Assembly: GCF_039595395.1 (NCBI RefSeq)
Contig: NZ_JBCNLP010000001.1
Coordinates: 3,286,001 to 3,350,000, forward strand
Reading direction: 5' to 3'
Length of the DNA stretch: 64,000 bases
Source of the DNA: Novosphingobium sp.
Lineage (GTDB): Bacteria > Pseudomonadota > Alphaproteobacteria > Sphingomonadales > Sphingomonadaceae
Position 1 is the first letter of the stretch; each line of letters starts with the position of its first letter. A program made the position numbers and the translations under genes. This document shows positions 35,044-43,638 of this stretch, one piece after another. The notes under the pieces are model-generated. The model was not told where the DNA came from, did not search any database, and was given only the letters and a program-made list of their open reading frames with translations.

Positions 35044-36477
35044 TCACTGGGCATCTCCCTGGGCAATCCAGTTGCCATGGAAGCCGGGGGGGACGCGATG
35101 CGGCAGACGAATGCTGGCGACCGGCGCTTCCTCAAAGCGGCGGGCGTCGAGGATCACCAGATCGGTGGTCTGGTTGTTCATATCGACGACAAAGCCGATC
35201 AGCCAGCCCTCGCCCTCGGCACTGGTGTCGTGTTCGGGCACGAAGACGAACTCGCCGGGGTGGCGGTTGGCGCCGAAATCATGGACCTGCCGCGTACCGC
35301 TCGCCAGATCATGGGCGTAAAGCGCGGTGGCGCCGACAAAGCGGTCCGCCGGATCGGTCGGCAGCGCCATGCTCCAGCCATAGCGATAGGGCTGGCCGAA
35401 AAAGCGCTCATCACAGCGGGGAAATTCCTGAGCGGCACCATCCAGCGTGGTGATCGCCACGCTGCGGGCTTCAGGGTCGACGGTCCAGCGCTCCAACCCC
35501 CGGTTGCGGGCGTCGGGGCCCTGAGCGCCCTCGCCGAACATCGAGGCATAGGCACAGACATCGATCACCACGCTTCCATCGGCATCGTCATAGGCATTGG
35601 CGACATGGAAGGCGAAGCCGGGCGCGATATCGCACCAGATGATCTCTTCCTGCGAGCCATGGCGCGGCATCAGGCCTATGCGGGCCTGATGGTCGGGGTT
35701 CCAGCGATAGGGGAAGCTGTGCCCCGCGATCAGCGTCTTCATCGAGAAGGTAACGGGCAGATCCAGCACGATCACAAAGCGCTCGGTGATGGCGCAATCA
35801 TGGATCATGGGCCCGTGCCGCACGGTGATCGGCTCCTCGCGCACCACCTGTCCGTGGCGATCCACCACCACATGGCGGGCGGTGCCGGGATCGCGGCCTT
35901 CGTAGCAGATCGCATGGTTCTCGCCGGTGCGCGGATCGAGATGCGGATGCGCCGAGAAGCTGCCCTTCAGCGTGCCGTCGAACGGATTGTAGCGCTGCGC
36001 GTCGAGCATCTCGCCCAGTTCGACCGGATAGCTGCCCGCCTCGACCAGCGCGAAGCTGCGCCCGCCGATGCTGACGACATTGGTGTTCACAGTGTCGAAG
36101 ATATGGCGCGGGCCCGGTGCGGGCTCCTCGCCCAGCGCCTTGGCCACCGCGTTGGAGCGGATCCAGCGGTTGCGATACCACTGCGCCTTGCCATCCGCGA
36201 GGGCCAGCCCATGCACCATGCCGTCGCCGGTGAACCAGTGGTAAGAGGCCGGATCGGCATCCATCGGGTTCGGCCCGATGCGCATATAGCGCCCGCTCAG
36301 CCCTGCGGGAATCGTGCCCGTCACCGCCAGATCGGTAAGGGTGACCTCCCCCTCCATCGGCGTGTGGATGCCGGTGAGATAGGGGTTGCCGCCTTCGGGC
36401 TCGGGCAGACGCTTGCGGTTGAAGGTGGCCAGCGCTTCCACGCCTTTGGTGACTGCGGAACGGATCAGGGTTTCCAT
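35044..36477 (-). CDS. Carotenoid/stilbene cleavage oxygenase family protein
   Basis: 477 residues, a beta-propeller non-haem iron oxygenase. The four iron-binding histidines fit His177 (SAHPHLDP), His226 (MIHDCA), His291 (FAFHVANAYDD) and one near the C-terminus (GFHGNW). Bacterial relatives, including NOV1 and NOV2 of Novosphingobium, cleave resveratrol, isoeugenol and related stilbenes rather than carotenoids; that is as likely here as apocarotenoid cleavage. ATG 36477 has GGAGG 5-6 bases upstream. Divergent from a TetR gene across a long palindrome. Confidence 0.9.
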   Translation of the reverse strand: METLIRSAVTKGVEALATFNRKRLPEPEGGNPYLTGIHTPMEGEVTLTDLAVTGTIPAGLSGRYMRIGPNPMDADPASYHWFTGDGMVHGLALADGKAQWYRNRWIRSNAVAKALGEEPAPGPRHIFDTVNTNVVSIGGRSFALVEAGSYPVELGEMLDAQRYNPFDGTLKGSFSAHPHLDPRTGENHAICYEGRDPGTARHVVVDRHGQVVREEPITVRHGPMIHDCAITERFVIVLDLPVTFSMKTLIAGHSFPYRWNPDHQARIGLMPRHGSQEEIIWCDIAPGFAFHVANAYDDADGSVVIDVCAYASMFGEGAQGPDARNRGLERWTVDPEARSVAITTLDGAAQEFPRCDERFFGQPYRYGWSMALPTDPADRFVGATALYAHDLASGTRQVHDFGANRHPGEFVFVPEHDTSAEGEGWLIGFVVDMNNQTTDLVILDARRFEEAPVASIRLPHRVPPGFHGNWIAQGDAQ

Positions 36478-36489
36478 ATCGGCCTCCAA

Positions 36490-36533
36490 TGTTTACACTG
36501 TTATCATGACTCAGGATAGTAACACTGTCAACA
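36490..36533. promoter_or_regulatory. Candidate TetR operator between the carotenoid oxygenase and tetR
   Basis: Arms 36490-36503 (TGTTTACACTGTTA) and 36520-36533 (TAACACTGTCAACA) match as an inverted repeat at 12 of 14 positions with a 16-base spacer. It covers the tetR start codon and lies 13 bases from the oxygenase ATG, so a bound repressor would block both genes. Confidence 0.65.
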
Positions 36534-37078
36534 TCGATAAAAAGCCCTATCATCATGGAGATCTGCGTGCCGCGCTGATCGAACAGGGCATGGCCCTGCT
36601 GGCCCAGCGCGACGCCGATTCGCTGTCCCTGCGTGAGGTGGCCCGCGCCGCCGGGGTCAGCGCGACCTCGGTCTATCGCCACTTCCCCGACAAGGAGGCG
36701 CTGTTCACCGCTCTGGCGATGGAAGGTCTGGCCCAGCTTGGCGCGGCGCAGAAGGCGGCCGGGGCGGCGGCAGGCGGCGGGAAGCAGGCCCTTGCCGCCA
36801 CGGGCCGCGCCTATGTGCGCTTCGCTCTGGCCAATCCCGCGCTGTTCCGCCTGATCTTCGCCTCCCCCGCGCTGGAAGCGTCCAAGGCGAGCGGCAGGCT
36901 GGATTCCGAGGCTTTCATGCTGCTGCAGGCCAATGCCGCCGCGCAGGCCGCCAAGGATGGCGGTGAAACCGGGGTGCGGACACTTCAGGCCTGGGCGCTG
37001 GTGCATGGGCTGGCGATGCTGATGCTCGACGGCCAGATCGAGCCGGATGACAGTCTGATCGACCGGGTCGTGGGTTAA
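36506..37078 (+). CDS. TetR/AcrR family regulator
   Basis: 190 residues. N-terminal HTH with ALIEQGMALLAQRDADSLSLREVA and ATSVYRHFPDKEALF, typical of TetR; a C-terminal ligand domain of the WHG type follows. It is divergent from the carotenoid oxygenase and its start codon sits inside the palindrome at 36490-36533, so it is the likely repressor of the oxygenase. ATG 36506 chosen because the frame upstream is shadow sequence of the oxygenase gene. Confidence 0.88.
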   Translation: MTQDSNTVNIDKKPYHHGDLRAALIEQGMALLAQRDADSLSLREVARAAGVSATSVYRHFPDKEALFTALAMEGLAQLGAAQKAAGAAAGGGKQALAATGRAYVRFALANPALFRLIFASPALEASKASGRLDSEAFMLLQANAAAQAAKDGGETGVRTLQAWALVHGLAMLMLDGQIEPDDSLIDRVVG

Positions 37079-37084
37079 GATCCG

Positions 37085-37192
37085 CACCGGCCCGCTCTCC
37101 TGGCCCGGCCACCCATCGGTGGTATGCTGTGGGTGGCTGGGCCGGGGGAGCGGGCCGGTGCCGCAAAATCCGGCTCTTGCGCCGGATTTTGC
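37085..37192. terminator. Two strong hairpins between convergent tetR and araC-type genes
   Basis: First hairpin 37085-37160: CACCGGCCCGCTC pairs perfectly with GAGCGGGCCGGTG, and the inner about 18 bases (GGCCCGGCCACCCA side) continue the stem with few mismatches, a total of about 31 paired positions. Second hairpin 37163-37192: GCAAAATCCGGC and GCCGGATTTTGC are perfect complements around TCTTGC. Both occupy the gap between convergent genes and probably terminate both. Confidence 0.6.
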
Positions 37193-37201
37193 AAAAGACT
37201 C

Positions 37202-38002
37202 TCAGGGCCTGTACCGGCTGGGTGACACCCCCAGCGCCCGCCGGAACATGGTCGAGAAATTGCCCGGCCCCTCGTACCCCAGATCGAGCGCGATGGCGGT
37301 CACCGGCTCACCCGCCGCCAGCCTTGGCAGCGCGGCGGAGAGGCAGGCCTGCTGGCGCCATTGCGCGAAGCTCATCCCCGTCTCGCGGCGGAACAGGCGG
37401 GTGAAGCGGCGGCGGTTCATCGCCAGAGCATCGGCCCATTCATCGATGGTCGCCGATGCGCTGGGCCGCTCCAGAAAGGCATGGCAGCGCGCCGCCAGAG
37501 CGCCATGCGCCGGAAAGGGCACCGACAGCGGAATCGAGGGCGCCCCGGCAATCTCCGCCACCAGCAATTGCATCACCAGACCGTCGCGCCCCGCCTCGTC
37601 ATAGAGCGTCGGCAGATCCGCCGCCGTCACCAGCAACTGGCGCAACAGCGGCGAGACCGAGACCACCCTGCAACCCGTCTCCGGCGCCAGATCGGGATGC
37701 GGGGTCAGCAGCACGCTACGCGTCTGCACCGCGCCCACCATCCGCACCGCATGCGGCGTGCCGCCCGGAATCCACACCCCGCGCTCGGGCGGGGCGACCC
37801 AGGCGCCCTCGGGCGTGCTGACCGTCACAACGCCGCTCACGGCATAGAGGAACTGCCCGCGCCGGTGGCGATGCGGTGCCAGTTCGAAATCGGGGGGATA
37901 GTCATGGCCGATCGCCATCACCGCGCGGGGGATCGACTCATCGCGCAGATCATAGAGCGGCGGATCGCCGATCCAGTCCCGGAATGTCCTGCTCTCAAAC
38001 AT
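37202..38002 (-). CDS. AraC family regulator with cupin domain
   Basis: About 266 residues: N-terminal cupin with HRHRRGQFLYAVSG and a GVWIPGGTPH segment, and a C-terminal AraC DNA-binding domain (ATIDEWADALAMNRRRFTRLFRRETGMSF and AIALDLGYEGPGNFSTMFRRALGVSPSRYR). Divergent from an Fsr-type exporter 71 bases away, so it is probably its regulator. ATG 38002 chosen over an in-frame TTG at 38020. Confidence 0.88.
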   Translation of the reverse strand: MFESRTFRDWIGDPPLYDLRDESIPRAVMAIGHDYPPDFELAPHRHRRGQFLYAVSGVVTVSTPEGAWVAPPERGVWIPGGTPHAVRMVGAVQTRSVLLTPHPDLAPETGCRVVSVSPLLRQLLVTAADLPTLYDEAGRDGLVMQLLVAEIAGAPSIPLSVPFPAHGALAARCHAFLERPSASATIDEWADALAMNRRRFTRLFRRETGMSFAQWRQQACLSAALPRLAAGEPVTAIALDLGYEGPGNFSTMFRRALGVSPSRYRP

Positions 38003-38072
38003 GAATGACCCATCGCCCAAAGCGGGACAGCGCGAATCGGTCTAGGCCTTATGGCCGATAGGAGCAAACACA

Positions 38073-39302
38073 ATGCGTCAAACAGCCACGGCGGCATCCG
38101 CCGGCGCCGTCCCCTCCCCCCAGCCGTCAGCCAGCGTCGAAGGCACCGTCTTCAGGGTGATCGTGGCGATCAGCTTCTGCCATCTGCTCAACGACATGAT
38201 GCAGTCGCTGCTGCCCGCGATCTATCCGGGGCTCAAAAGCGAGCTGAACCTCAGCTTCGGGCAGATCGGCATGATCACACTGGTCTATCAGATCACCGCC
38301 TCGATCCTGCAGCCGCTGGTGGGCCTCTATGCCGACAAGCGGCCGACGCCGATGGCGCTGCCGGGCGGCACGCTGTTCTCGCTGACGGGTCTGGCGGTGC
38401 TGTCGGTGGCGCATGTCTATCCGTTGGTGCTGCTGGGCGCGGCGCTGCTGGGCGTGGGCTCCTCGGTGTTCCATCCCGAAAGCTCACGCGTGGCGCGCAT
38501 GGCCTCGGGCGGGCGGCATGGGCTGGCGCAGTCGATGTTCCAGGTCGGCGGCAATGCCGGACAGGCGCTGGGCCCGCTGGCCGCCGCGCTGGTGGTGGTG
38601 CGCTGGGGCCAGTCGAGCCTGGCCTTCTTCGCCCTGCTGGCGCTGCTGTCCGGCGCGATCCTGTGGAATGTGGCGCAGTGGTATCGCCATCACGGGCTGG
38701 CCCGGCTGAAGATCGGCAAGGGCGCGGGCCATGTCGAGCTTCCGCGCGGTGACGCGGCGCGCGGCATCTCGATCCTGCTGGCGCTGATCTTTTCAAAATA
38801 TGTCTATCTCGCCAGCCTCACCAGCTATTTCACCTTCTATCTGATCCACCGCTTCGGCGTGTCGGTGCAGAATGCGCAGTTCCACCTCTTCGCCTTTCTG
38901 GCGGCGGTGGCCGTGGGCACGGTGGTCGGCGGCCCGCTGGGTGACCGCTTCGGGCGCAAATATGTGATCTGGTGCTCGATCCTGGGCGCGCTGCCCTTCA
39001 CGCTGCTGCTGCCCTATGTCAGCCTGTTCTGGACCGGGCCGCTGACGGTTATCATCGGCCTGATCCTTGCCTCGGCCTTCCCCGCCATTGTGGTCTTCGC
39101 GCAGGAGTTGGTGCCGGGCAAGGTTGGCATGATCTCGGGCCTGTTCTTCGGCTTTTCCTTCGGCATGGGCGGGCTTGGTGCCGCCGTGCTGGGCTGGATC
39201 GCCGACCGGGCGGGCATCGAGGCGGTCTATCAGATCTGCGCCTTCCTGCCCGCCATCGGCCTGCTCACCGCCTTCCTCCCGACTATGGAGAAAAAGCGAT
39301 AA
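38073..39302 (+). CDS. MFS exporter of the fosmidomycin-resistance (Fsr) type
   Basis: 409 residues, twelve TM helices. The early motif FCHLLNDMMQSLLPAIYP and YADKRPTPM match the Fsr subfamily of MFS exporters (fosmidomycin/trimethoprim-resistance-like proteins), which are common and not proof of drug resistance; the natural substrate is unknown. Start at 38073 ATG. Divergent from the AraC regulator and convergent, with a 3-base gap, with the MarR gene. Confidence 0.85.
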   Translation: MRQTATAASAGAVPSPQPSASVEGTVFRVIVAISFCHLLNDMMQSLLPAIYPGLKSELNLSFGQIGMITLVYQITASILQPLVGLYADKRPTPMALPGGTLFSLTGLAVLSVAHVYPLVLLGAALLGVGSSVFHPESSRVARMASGGRHGLAQSMFQVGGNAGQALGPLAAALVVVRWGQSSLAFFALLALLSGAILWNVAQWYRHHGLARLKIGKGAGHVELPRGDAARGISILLALIFSKYVYLASLTSYFTFYLIHRFGVSVQNAQFHLFAFLAAVAVGTVVGGPLGDRFGRKYVIWCSILGALPFTLLLPYVSLFWTGPLTVIIGLILASAFPAIVVFAQELVPGKVGMISGLFFGFSFGMGGLGAAVLGWIADRAGIEAVYQICAFLPAIGLLTAFLPTMEKKR

Positions 39303-39305
39303 GGT

Positions 39306-39761
39306 TTAATCCAGCAGGGCATTCAAGGCGGGCAGGAAATGCCCGCGATGCTCTGCAGGGATGCGCATCATCAGATCGTCCTCGAAACGGGTCACGAGGC
39401 CCCGCACCTCTTCCAGCCGCGCCTCGCCCGTTTCGGTCAGCACGATGGCCTGCGACTTGCGGTCGATCGGCTGACGCGCGATCAGCCCGGCGCCCTCCAG
39501 CCGGTTGAGCAAGGGCACCATATTGGCCCGCTGAATATCGAGCAGCCGCCCGATGTCGCTGGAGGTCATATCGGCCCGACCGCCCACCAGCAGCAGCACC
39601 GAAGCATCCGAAATCTTCAGATCGAGCGCAGCAAGCCGCCCCGCCAGATCGGCCATCATCGCATTGGCCGCACGGCGCAGGGTGAAGCCCGGCAGCGCGC
39701 TCATCGGGTGATCGGCATCTCCGGCCACCACGGTCTCAGTCACATCATCCCCCAACGTCAT
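39306..39761 (-). CDS. MarR family transcriptional regulator
   Basis: 151 residues. Winged HTH: SDASVLLLVGGRADMTSSDIGRLLDIQRANMVPLLNRLEGAGLIAR with a wing at PIDRKSQAIVLTETG. Upstream at 39796-39814 lies a palindrome that could be its own operator. Convergent with the Fsr exporter, with only 3 bases between stops. Target unknown. Confidence 0.85.
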   Translation of the reverse strand: MTLGDDVTETVVAGDADHPMSALPGFTLRRAANAMMADLAGRLAALDLKISDASVLLLVGGRADMTSSDIGRLLDIQRANMVPLLNRLEGAGLIARQPIDRKSQAIVLTETGEARLEEVRGLVTRFEDDLMMRIPAEHRGHFLPALNALLD

Positions 39762-39795
39762 ACTCCATCATGCGTCTCGAACGACAGCATTCACA

Positions 39796-39814
39796 TCGCT
39801 ATCAGAAATAGCAA
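39796..39814. promoter_or_regulatory. Candidate MarR operator upstream of marR-type gene
   Basis: TCGCTAT-CAGAA-ATAGCAA, an inverted repeat matching at 6 of 7 positions per arm, 35 bases before the regulator's start. Similar in form to MarR-family operators; function inferred from position. Confidence 0.4.
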
Positions 39815-39944
39815 CAGCAAGATTCCCGAGAGCATGCCACGACTGAGCCCACGGATGAAGAGCCCCGTTAAGCCAGATTCCGGGATGGGAGAAGCGGTAT
39901 GAGCTTGATCGCATCCTGGATGCGGGAAGGTTTCAAGGAGAACA

Positions 39945-40172
39945 TGCGAGGGCCATCGCCCTCGCGCTCCCTTTAATGTCTGCCTCAGCGCTTCGGGTTC
40001 AGCCTTGCTCTTAATTTGCAGCGCCGCAGGCAGTATTCCCTGCGTAGCGCAGACAAGATGAAAGCCTGCGGCGCTCTAGGAAGCACAGGTGGAGAGCCAA
40101 GGCGCACCAATTCGGCGCCACTGCCCTCTCGTCGGGAGACGTCATGGGAGCGCGAGGGGGTAACCCCCTCGC
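39945..40172. repeat. Paired inverted palindromic element, locus 4
   Basis: Left hairpin 39945-39964 is identical in core to the left hairpin of locus 2 (GCGAGGGC-CATC-GCCCTCGC followed by GCTCCCTTTAATGTC). Right hairpin 40152-40172 is identical to those of loci 1 and 2. The interior keeps GCTTCGGGTTC, GCGCCGCAGGC, ACAGGTGGAGAG and AAGGCGCACCAATTCGGCGCC. Ends 6 bases before the mlaA stop. Confidence 0.8.
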
Positions 40173-40178
40173 ATCTTC

Positions 40179-41195
40179 TTACTTCCCTGAGACCCCTTCC
40201 GCGACCGGCACGGCCTCCACCTTGGGCTTCTTCTCCTTGTGAGGCCGATGGTAATGCAGCCCCTCGATCTCCAGACGCCGCCGCAGCATATAGTCCTCGC
40301 GCATGGCGGCATAGGCATCGCCCGAGTTGCGCGCGCCCTCGATCCGCGCATTGTTCTTCAACCGGCGGTCCATCGCGCCAAAGACGACCAGCGGCGCGCC
40401 ATAGGCCGGATTGCGCGCCACGCGGCCAATCGAGAGCGGGATCACCAGACGGTCCAGCGTATTGCCGATCACATCGCGGATGGTCGTCGGCCCGACCAGC
40501 GGGAGAAAGAGGTAAGGCCCCGACTTTACGCCATAAAAGGCCATGGTGTCGGCAAAGCCATTGGGACGGCGCGGCAAATGCACAGGCTTGCGCTTGGCGA
40601 TGTCGAACAGGCCCGCGACGCCGATGGTGGAGTTGATGAGGAAGCGCGCCACGGTTTCGGCGCTCTTGCCGACGCGGTGCTGCAGCAGGAAGTTGATCGC
40701 GATGTAGGGCTCGCGCAGATTGTGGACCATGTTGTGGATGCCGTCGCGCGCGGGCTCGGGCACGATGCGCTCATAGCCCCCGGCCAGCGGGCCCACGACC
40801 GCCCGGTCGACCGCCTGCACCGCGTCGAAGGAGACCTTGTTCACCGCTTCCAGCGGATCATAGCGCACATGACGGCGGGCCGAGACGATGATGTTGGGCT
40901 CTTCATCCTGAGCGACAGGCGCGGGCTCGGGCGTCGGCTCCGGCAGCGTGGGCACGATGACCAGCGGCGGTGCCTTGAAAGGCGCCGCGGTACTGTCAGC
41001 CGGCGCGGCATTGCTGGCCGGCTGCTGTGTGCAATCGGCGGTGCAACTCACCCCTTCGCCCTGTGTTGGCACAGGGTTCTGAGGCAGAGCCGGTGGTGCA
41101 AGCAGTGCAAATCCTATCCAAGCCGAAAGGCCAACAGCCACAGCGAAACATCCCCCCCCGGGAGTGTCCGAAAACCGGAAACACATCAAAAGCAT
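40179..41195 (-). CDS. mlaA: MlaA/VacJ family phospholipid-transport protein
   Basis: Outer-membrane component that removes mislocalised phospholipids from the outer leaflet. 338 residues; the MlaA domain spans about residues 110-310 (DPLEAVNKVSFDAVQAVD start; LREPYIAINFLLQ; NSTIGVAGLFDIA; PYLFLPLVGPTTIRD). The N-terminus has a hydrophobic signal-like helix and a long Pro/Ala-rich linker, but no clear lipobox cysteine in the usual place, unlike E. coli MlaA. ATG at 41195 chosen on the basis of a GGGG run upstream; another ATG is at 41186. No mla ABC transporter genes are nearby. The 300 bases upstream of this gene show no gene or clear repeat. Confidence 0.85.
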   Translation of the reverse strand: MLLMCFRFSDTPGGGCFAVAVGLSAWIGFALLAPPALPQNPVPTQGEGVSCTADCTQQPASNAAPADSTAAPFKAPPLVIVPTLPEPTPEPAPVAQDEEPNIIVSARRHVRYDPLEAVNKVSFDAVQAVDRAVVGPLAGGYERIVPEPARDGIHNMVHNLREPYIAINFLLQHRVGKSAETVARFLINSTIGVAGLFDIAKRKPVHLPRRPNGFADTMAFYGVKSGPYLFLPLVGPTTIRDVIGNTLDRLVIPLSIGRVARNPAYGAPLVVFGAMDRRLKNNARIEGARNSGDAYAAMREDYMLRRRLEIEGLHYHRPHKEKKPKVEAVPVAEGVSGK

Positions 41196-41495
41196 ATGGA
41201 TGCCCCCATCCAGGGCGCGGTTGTAACAAATTGTACGCCAATGCCTAGAGGCTTTGCGATGGATTGCATGACCCAAAAGGGGTCAACATCCGGAGCGCCG
41301 CCCATGGAGGCCAACACGGGCAGAGCGGCGACTCATCGCTCACACGACACACTGCATTTTTGGTTAATCAAGTCGAGTCAAGGTTAAATTCTTGCCCTTA
41401 CAACAGTGTTGCAACCGCAATTTACCCCACTTCACAAAACTTGTCTTCCTGATGGGAAGATACTATGAAGCCGCGTCTTTCGGGGGGTAGGTCTC

Positions 41496-41648
41496 TTGTC
41501 TACGATCGCGCTGGATCTGTTGGAATCCGTTCTTGCTCATCTCGATGGTGCGGAGCTGCATATTGCCGCCGCCCATGTCGCGGCCGCGATCGATGTCGTG
41601 CGTGAGGAGCTGGCCGGGCTGGCCACAAACGCCGAAGCTTCGGCCTGA
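41496..41648 (+). CDS. Possible 50-residue helical protein (TTG start)
   Basis: Small ORF starting at TTG with GGGGGGTAGG about 5 bases upstream. The product is rich in Ala, Leu and Glu/Asp and reads as one or two amphipathic helices (LDLLESVLAHLDG, HIAAAHVAAAIDVVREEL). This composition is unlike the surrounding non-coding DNA and unlike the frames on the other strand. No family is recognised; the rest of 41196-41870 shows nothing else convincing. Confidence 0.45.
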   Translation: MSTIALDLLESVLAHLDGAELHIAAAHVAAAIDVVREELAGLATNAEASA

Positions 41649-41900
41649 CCGCAATCTGCGGCCACAAACCGTCTCCCTTCCTGCCCTGAACCGACCACCG
41701 CTGCGGGACTCGTTCAGCCGCTCCATACCCGGAACGGCAGCGCTTGCGCCGCACAGCATGGCAACACGCGAATCGGGGTCGCGCCGCGCCCCGTCAGAGC
41801 GGGAAAATAAACACCAAAGCGCCGGAACTCTGCCACTCCCGCCGGGCCAATCGCAAGCTTCTGGCGGAATTTGTTAACCACATATCGGTTAGTCAGCCGC

Positions 41901-42956
41901 ATGAGCTTCATGCCCTCCGACTTCCCGCCCTCCGCATCCCTGCCGGAGTTTGCGTTCCAGCCGCAGCCTCGGCGGCATCTGTCGGTCGTGGTGCCCTGCT
42001 ACAATGAGGCGCAGGTGCTCGACACGCTGATCGCGCGGCTGGTGCCGGTCTGCCAGCAGGCCGCCGGGCAGGATTACGAGATCGTGCTGGTCAATGACGG
42101 CTCCACGGACACCACATGGGCGCTGATGTGCGACCATGCCGCGCGCCATCCGGGCATCGTGGTGGCCGATCTGGCCCGCAACCACGGCCACCAACTGGCG
42201 CTGACCGCCGGTTTGCAAATATGCCGTGGGCAGTTGGTGCTGGTGATCGACGCCGATCTGCAGGACCCGCCCGAACTGCTGCCCGCCATGATCCGCAAGG
42301 TCGAGGAAGGCTTCGATGTCGTCTATGGCCAGCGCGTGATGCGCCGGGGCGAGACGCTGTTCAAACGGGCCAGCGCGGCCGGGTTCTACCGCCTGCTCGA
42401 CCGGCTGATCGATCTGCCGATCCCGCGCGACACCGGCGATTTCCGCCTGATGACCCGCCGCGTCGTCGACCAGCTCAACGCCATGCCCGAGCGCTTCCGT
42501 TTTATCCGGGGCATGGTGAGCTGGGTCGGTTTCGACCAGACCGCCCTGCCCTATGAACGCGACGAGCGCCTCGCCGGGCAGAGCCATTACCCGCTGCGCC
42601 GCATGCTGGCGCTGGCCTTCGACGCGATCACCAGCTTTTCGACGCTGCCGCTGCGCTTTGCCTCCTTTCTGGGCATGAGTTTCGGGCTGGCGGGCTTTGC
42701 CATGCTGGGTTGGGTGCTGCTCAACTGGATGAAGCATCACACCATCACCGGCTGGACCAGCATGATCGCGGTGGTGCTGATCCTGGGCAGCGTGCAACTG
42801 ATGATCATGGGCGTTTTCGGCGAATATCTGGGCCGCATGTATATGGAAACCAAGCGCCGCCCGCTGTTCATCCTGCGCGAGCTGCGCGGCTATCAAGCTG
42901 AAGCCGCAACCTCGGAGAGCTTCCCTCCCCTGACACAGGACATCCCCCATGGCTGA
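41901..42956 (+). CDS. GT2 family glycosyltransferase, DPM1/GtrB-like
   Basis: 351 residues. Cytoplasmic GT-A domain with VVVPCYNEAQ, NDGSTD at about 65-70 and DADLQDPPE at about 117-125 (DxD metal site), then two C-terminal TM helices (about 250-310). This is the layout of enzymes that make polyprenyl-phosphate-hexose (GtrB, YfdH, DPM1). The product sugar-lipid could serve the GT-C protein encoded two genes later at 43635. ATG 41901 chosen; an upstream TTG at 41871 is also open. Overlaps the methyltransferase start by 8 bases. Confidence 0.88.
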   Translation: MSFMPSDFPPSASLPEFAFQPQPRRHLSVVVPCYNEAQVLDTLIARLVPVCQQAAGQDYEIVLVNDGSTDTTWALMCDHAARHPGIVVADLARNHGHQLALTAGLQICRGQLVLVIDADLQDPPELLPAMIRKVEEGFDVVYGQRVMRRGETLFKRASAAGFYRLLDRLIDLPIPRDTGDFRLMTRRVVDQLNAMPERFRFIRGMVSWVGFDQTALPYERDERLAGQSHYPLRRMLALAFDAITSFSTLPLRFASFLGMSFGLAGFAMLGWVLLNWMKHHTITGWTSMIAVVLILGSVQLMIMGVFGEYLGRMYMETKRRPLFILRELRGYQAEAATSESFPPLTQDIPHG

Positions 42957-43638
42957 GGCGGAATTCGATGGCGTGGCGGCCGATTATCACGCCCAGCACG
43001 CCGCCTCGATCCGCCTGAGCGGCGAGAGCACCGATTACTTCGCCCGCTACAAGGCGCAGGACACCAGCCTTCTGGCACGGCAGGCCGGATGCCAGGTGAA
43101 GGATCTGCTCGATTTCGGATCGGGCATCGGCAATGCGGTGGCGCCGCTGCGCGAGAGCTTTCCCGAGGCGCGACTGACCTGCCTCGACGTGTCAGTCCAA
43201 TCGCTGGCGCTCTCCCGCCGCCAGCATGGCGAAGACATCCATTATCGCGCCTATGATGGCCAGCATGTTCCAGAGGATCTGGGCGCCTTCGACGCGATCT
43301 TCACCGCCTGCGTCTTCCATCATATTCCTGCCGGGCAGCATATCGACCTGCTGGCCCAGTTGCGCGGCCATCTGCGCCCCGGCGGGCTCTTCGTGCTGTT
43401 CGAGCACAATCCGTGGAACCCGCTCACCCGCCACGCGGTGGCCACCTGCCCCTTCGACGCCAATGCCGTGCTGATTTCCGCGCCAGAGATGCGGCGACGG
43501 ATGCTGGCGGCGGGCTTTGCCGATTGCCGCATCCGCTATCGCATCTTCTTCCCCGCCCCCGCTGCTGCGCTGCGCCCGCTCGAACGCTGGATGACCAGCC
43601 TGCCGATCGGCGCGCAATATTCGCTGAGCGCGCGATGA
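42949..43638 (+). CDS. Class I SAM-dependent methyltransferase
   Basis: 229 residues; motif I DFGSGIGNA at about 55-63, acidic end of strand 2 (CLDVS) and a post-motif segment IFTACVFHHIPAG. Located in a tight operon between a GtrB-like transferase and a GT-C protein (8-base and 4-base overlaps), so it probably methylates a sugar or lipid-linked glycan precursor. Target unknown. Confidence 0.85.
   Translation: MAEAEFDGVAADYHAQHAASIRLSGESTDYFARYKAQDTSLLARQAGCQVKDLLDFGSGIGNAVAPLRESFPEARLTCLDVSVQSLALSRRQHGEDIHYRAYDGQHVPEDLGAFDAIFTACVFHHIPAGQHIDLLAQLRGHLRPGGLFVLFEHNPWNPLTRHAVATCPFDANAVLISAPEMRRRMLAAGFADCRIRYRIFFPAPAAALRPLERWMTSLPIGAQYSLSAR

Noticed and set aside
32699..35320. 873-codon plus-strand frame opposite the KaiC-like and VC0807-like genes
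   Set aside because: Antisense of genes with intact Walker motifs; no protein features in this frame.
38073..39302. Reading the Fsr-type exporter as an antibiotic-resistance gene
   Set aside because: Family membership alone does not show resistance; these exporters are common chromosomal genes.
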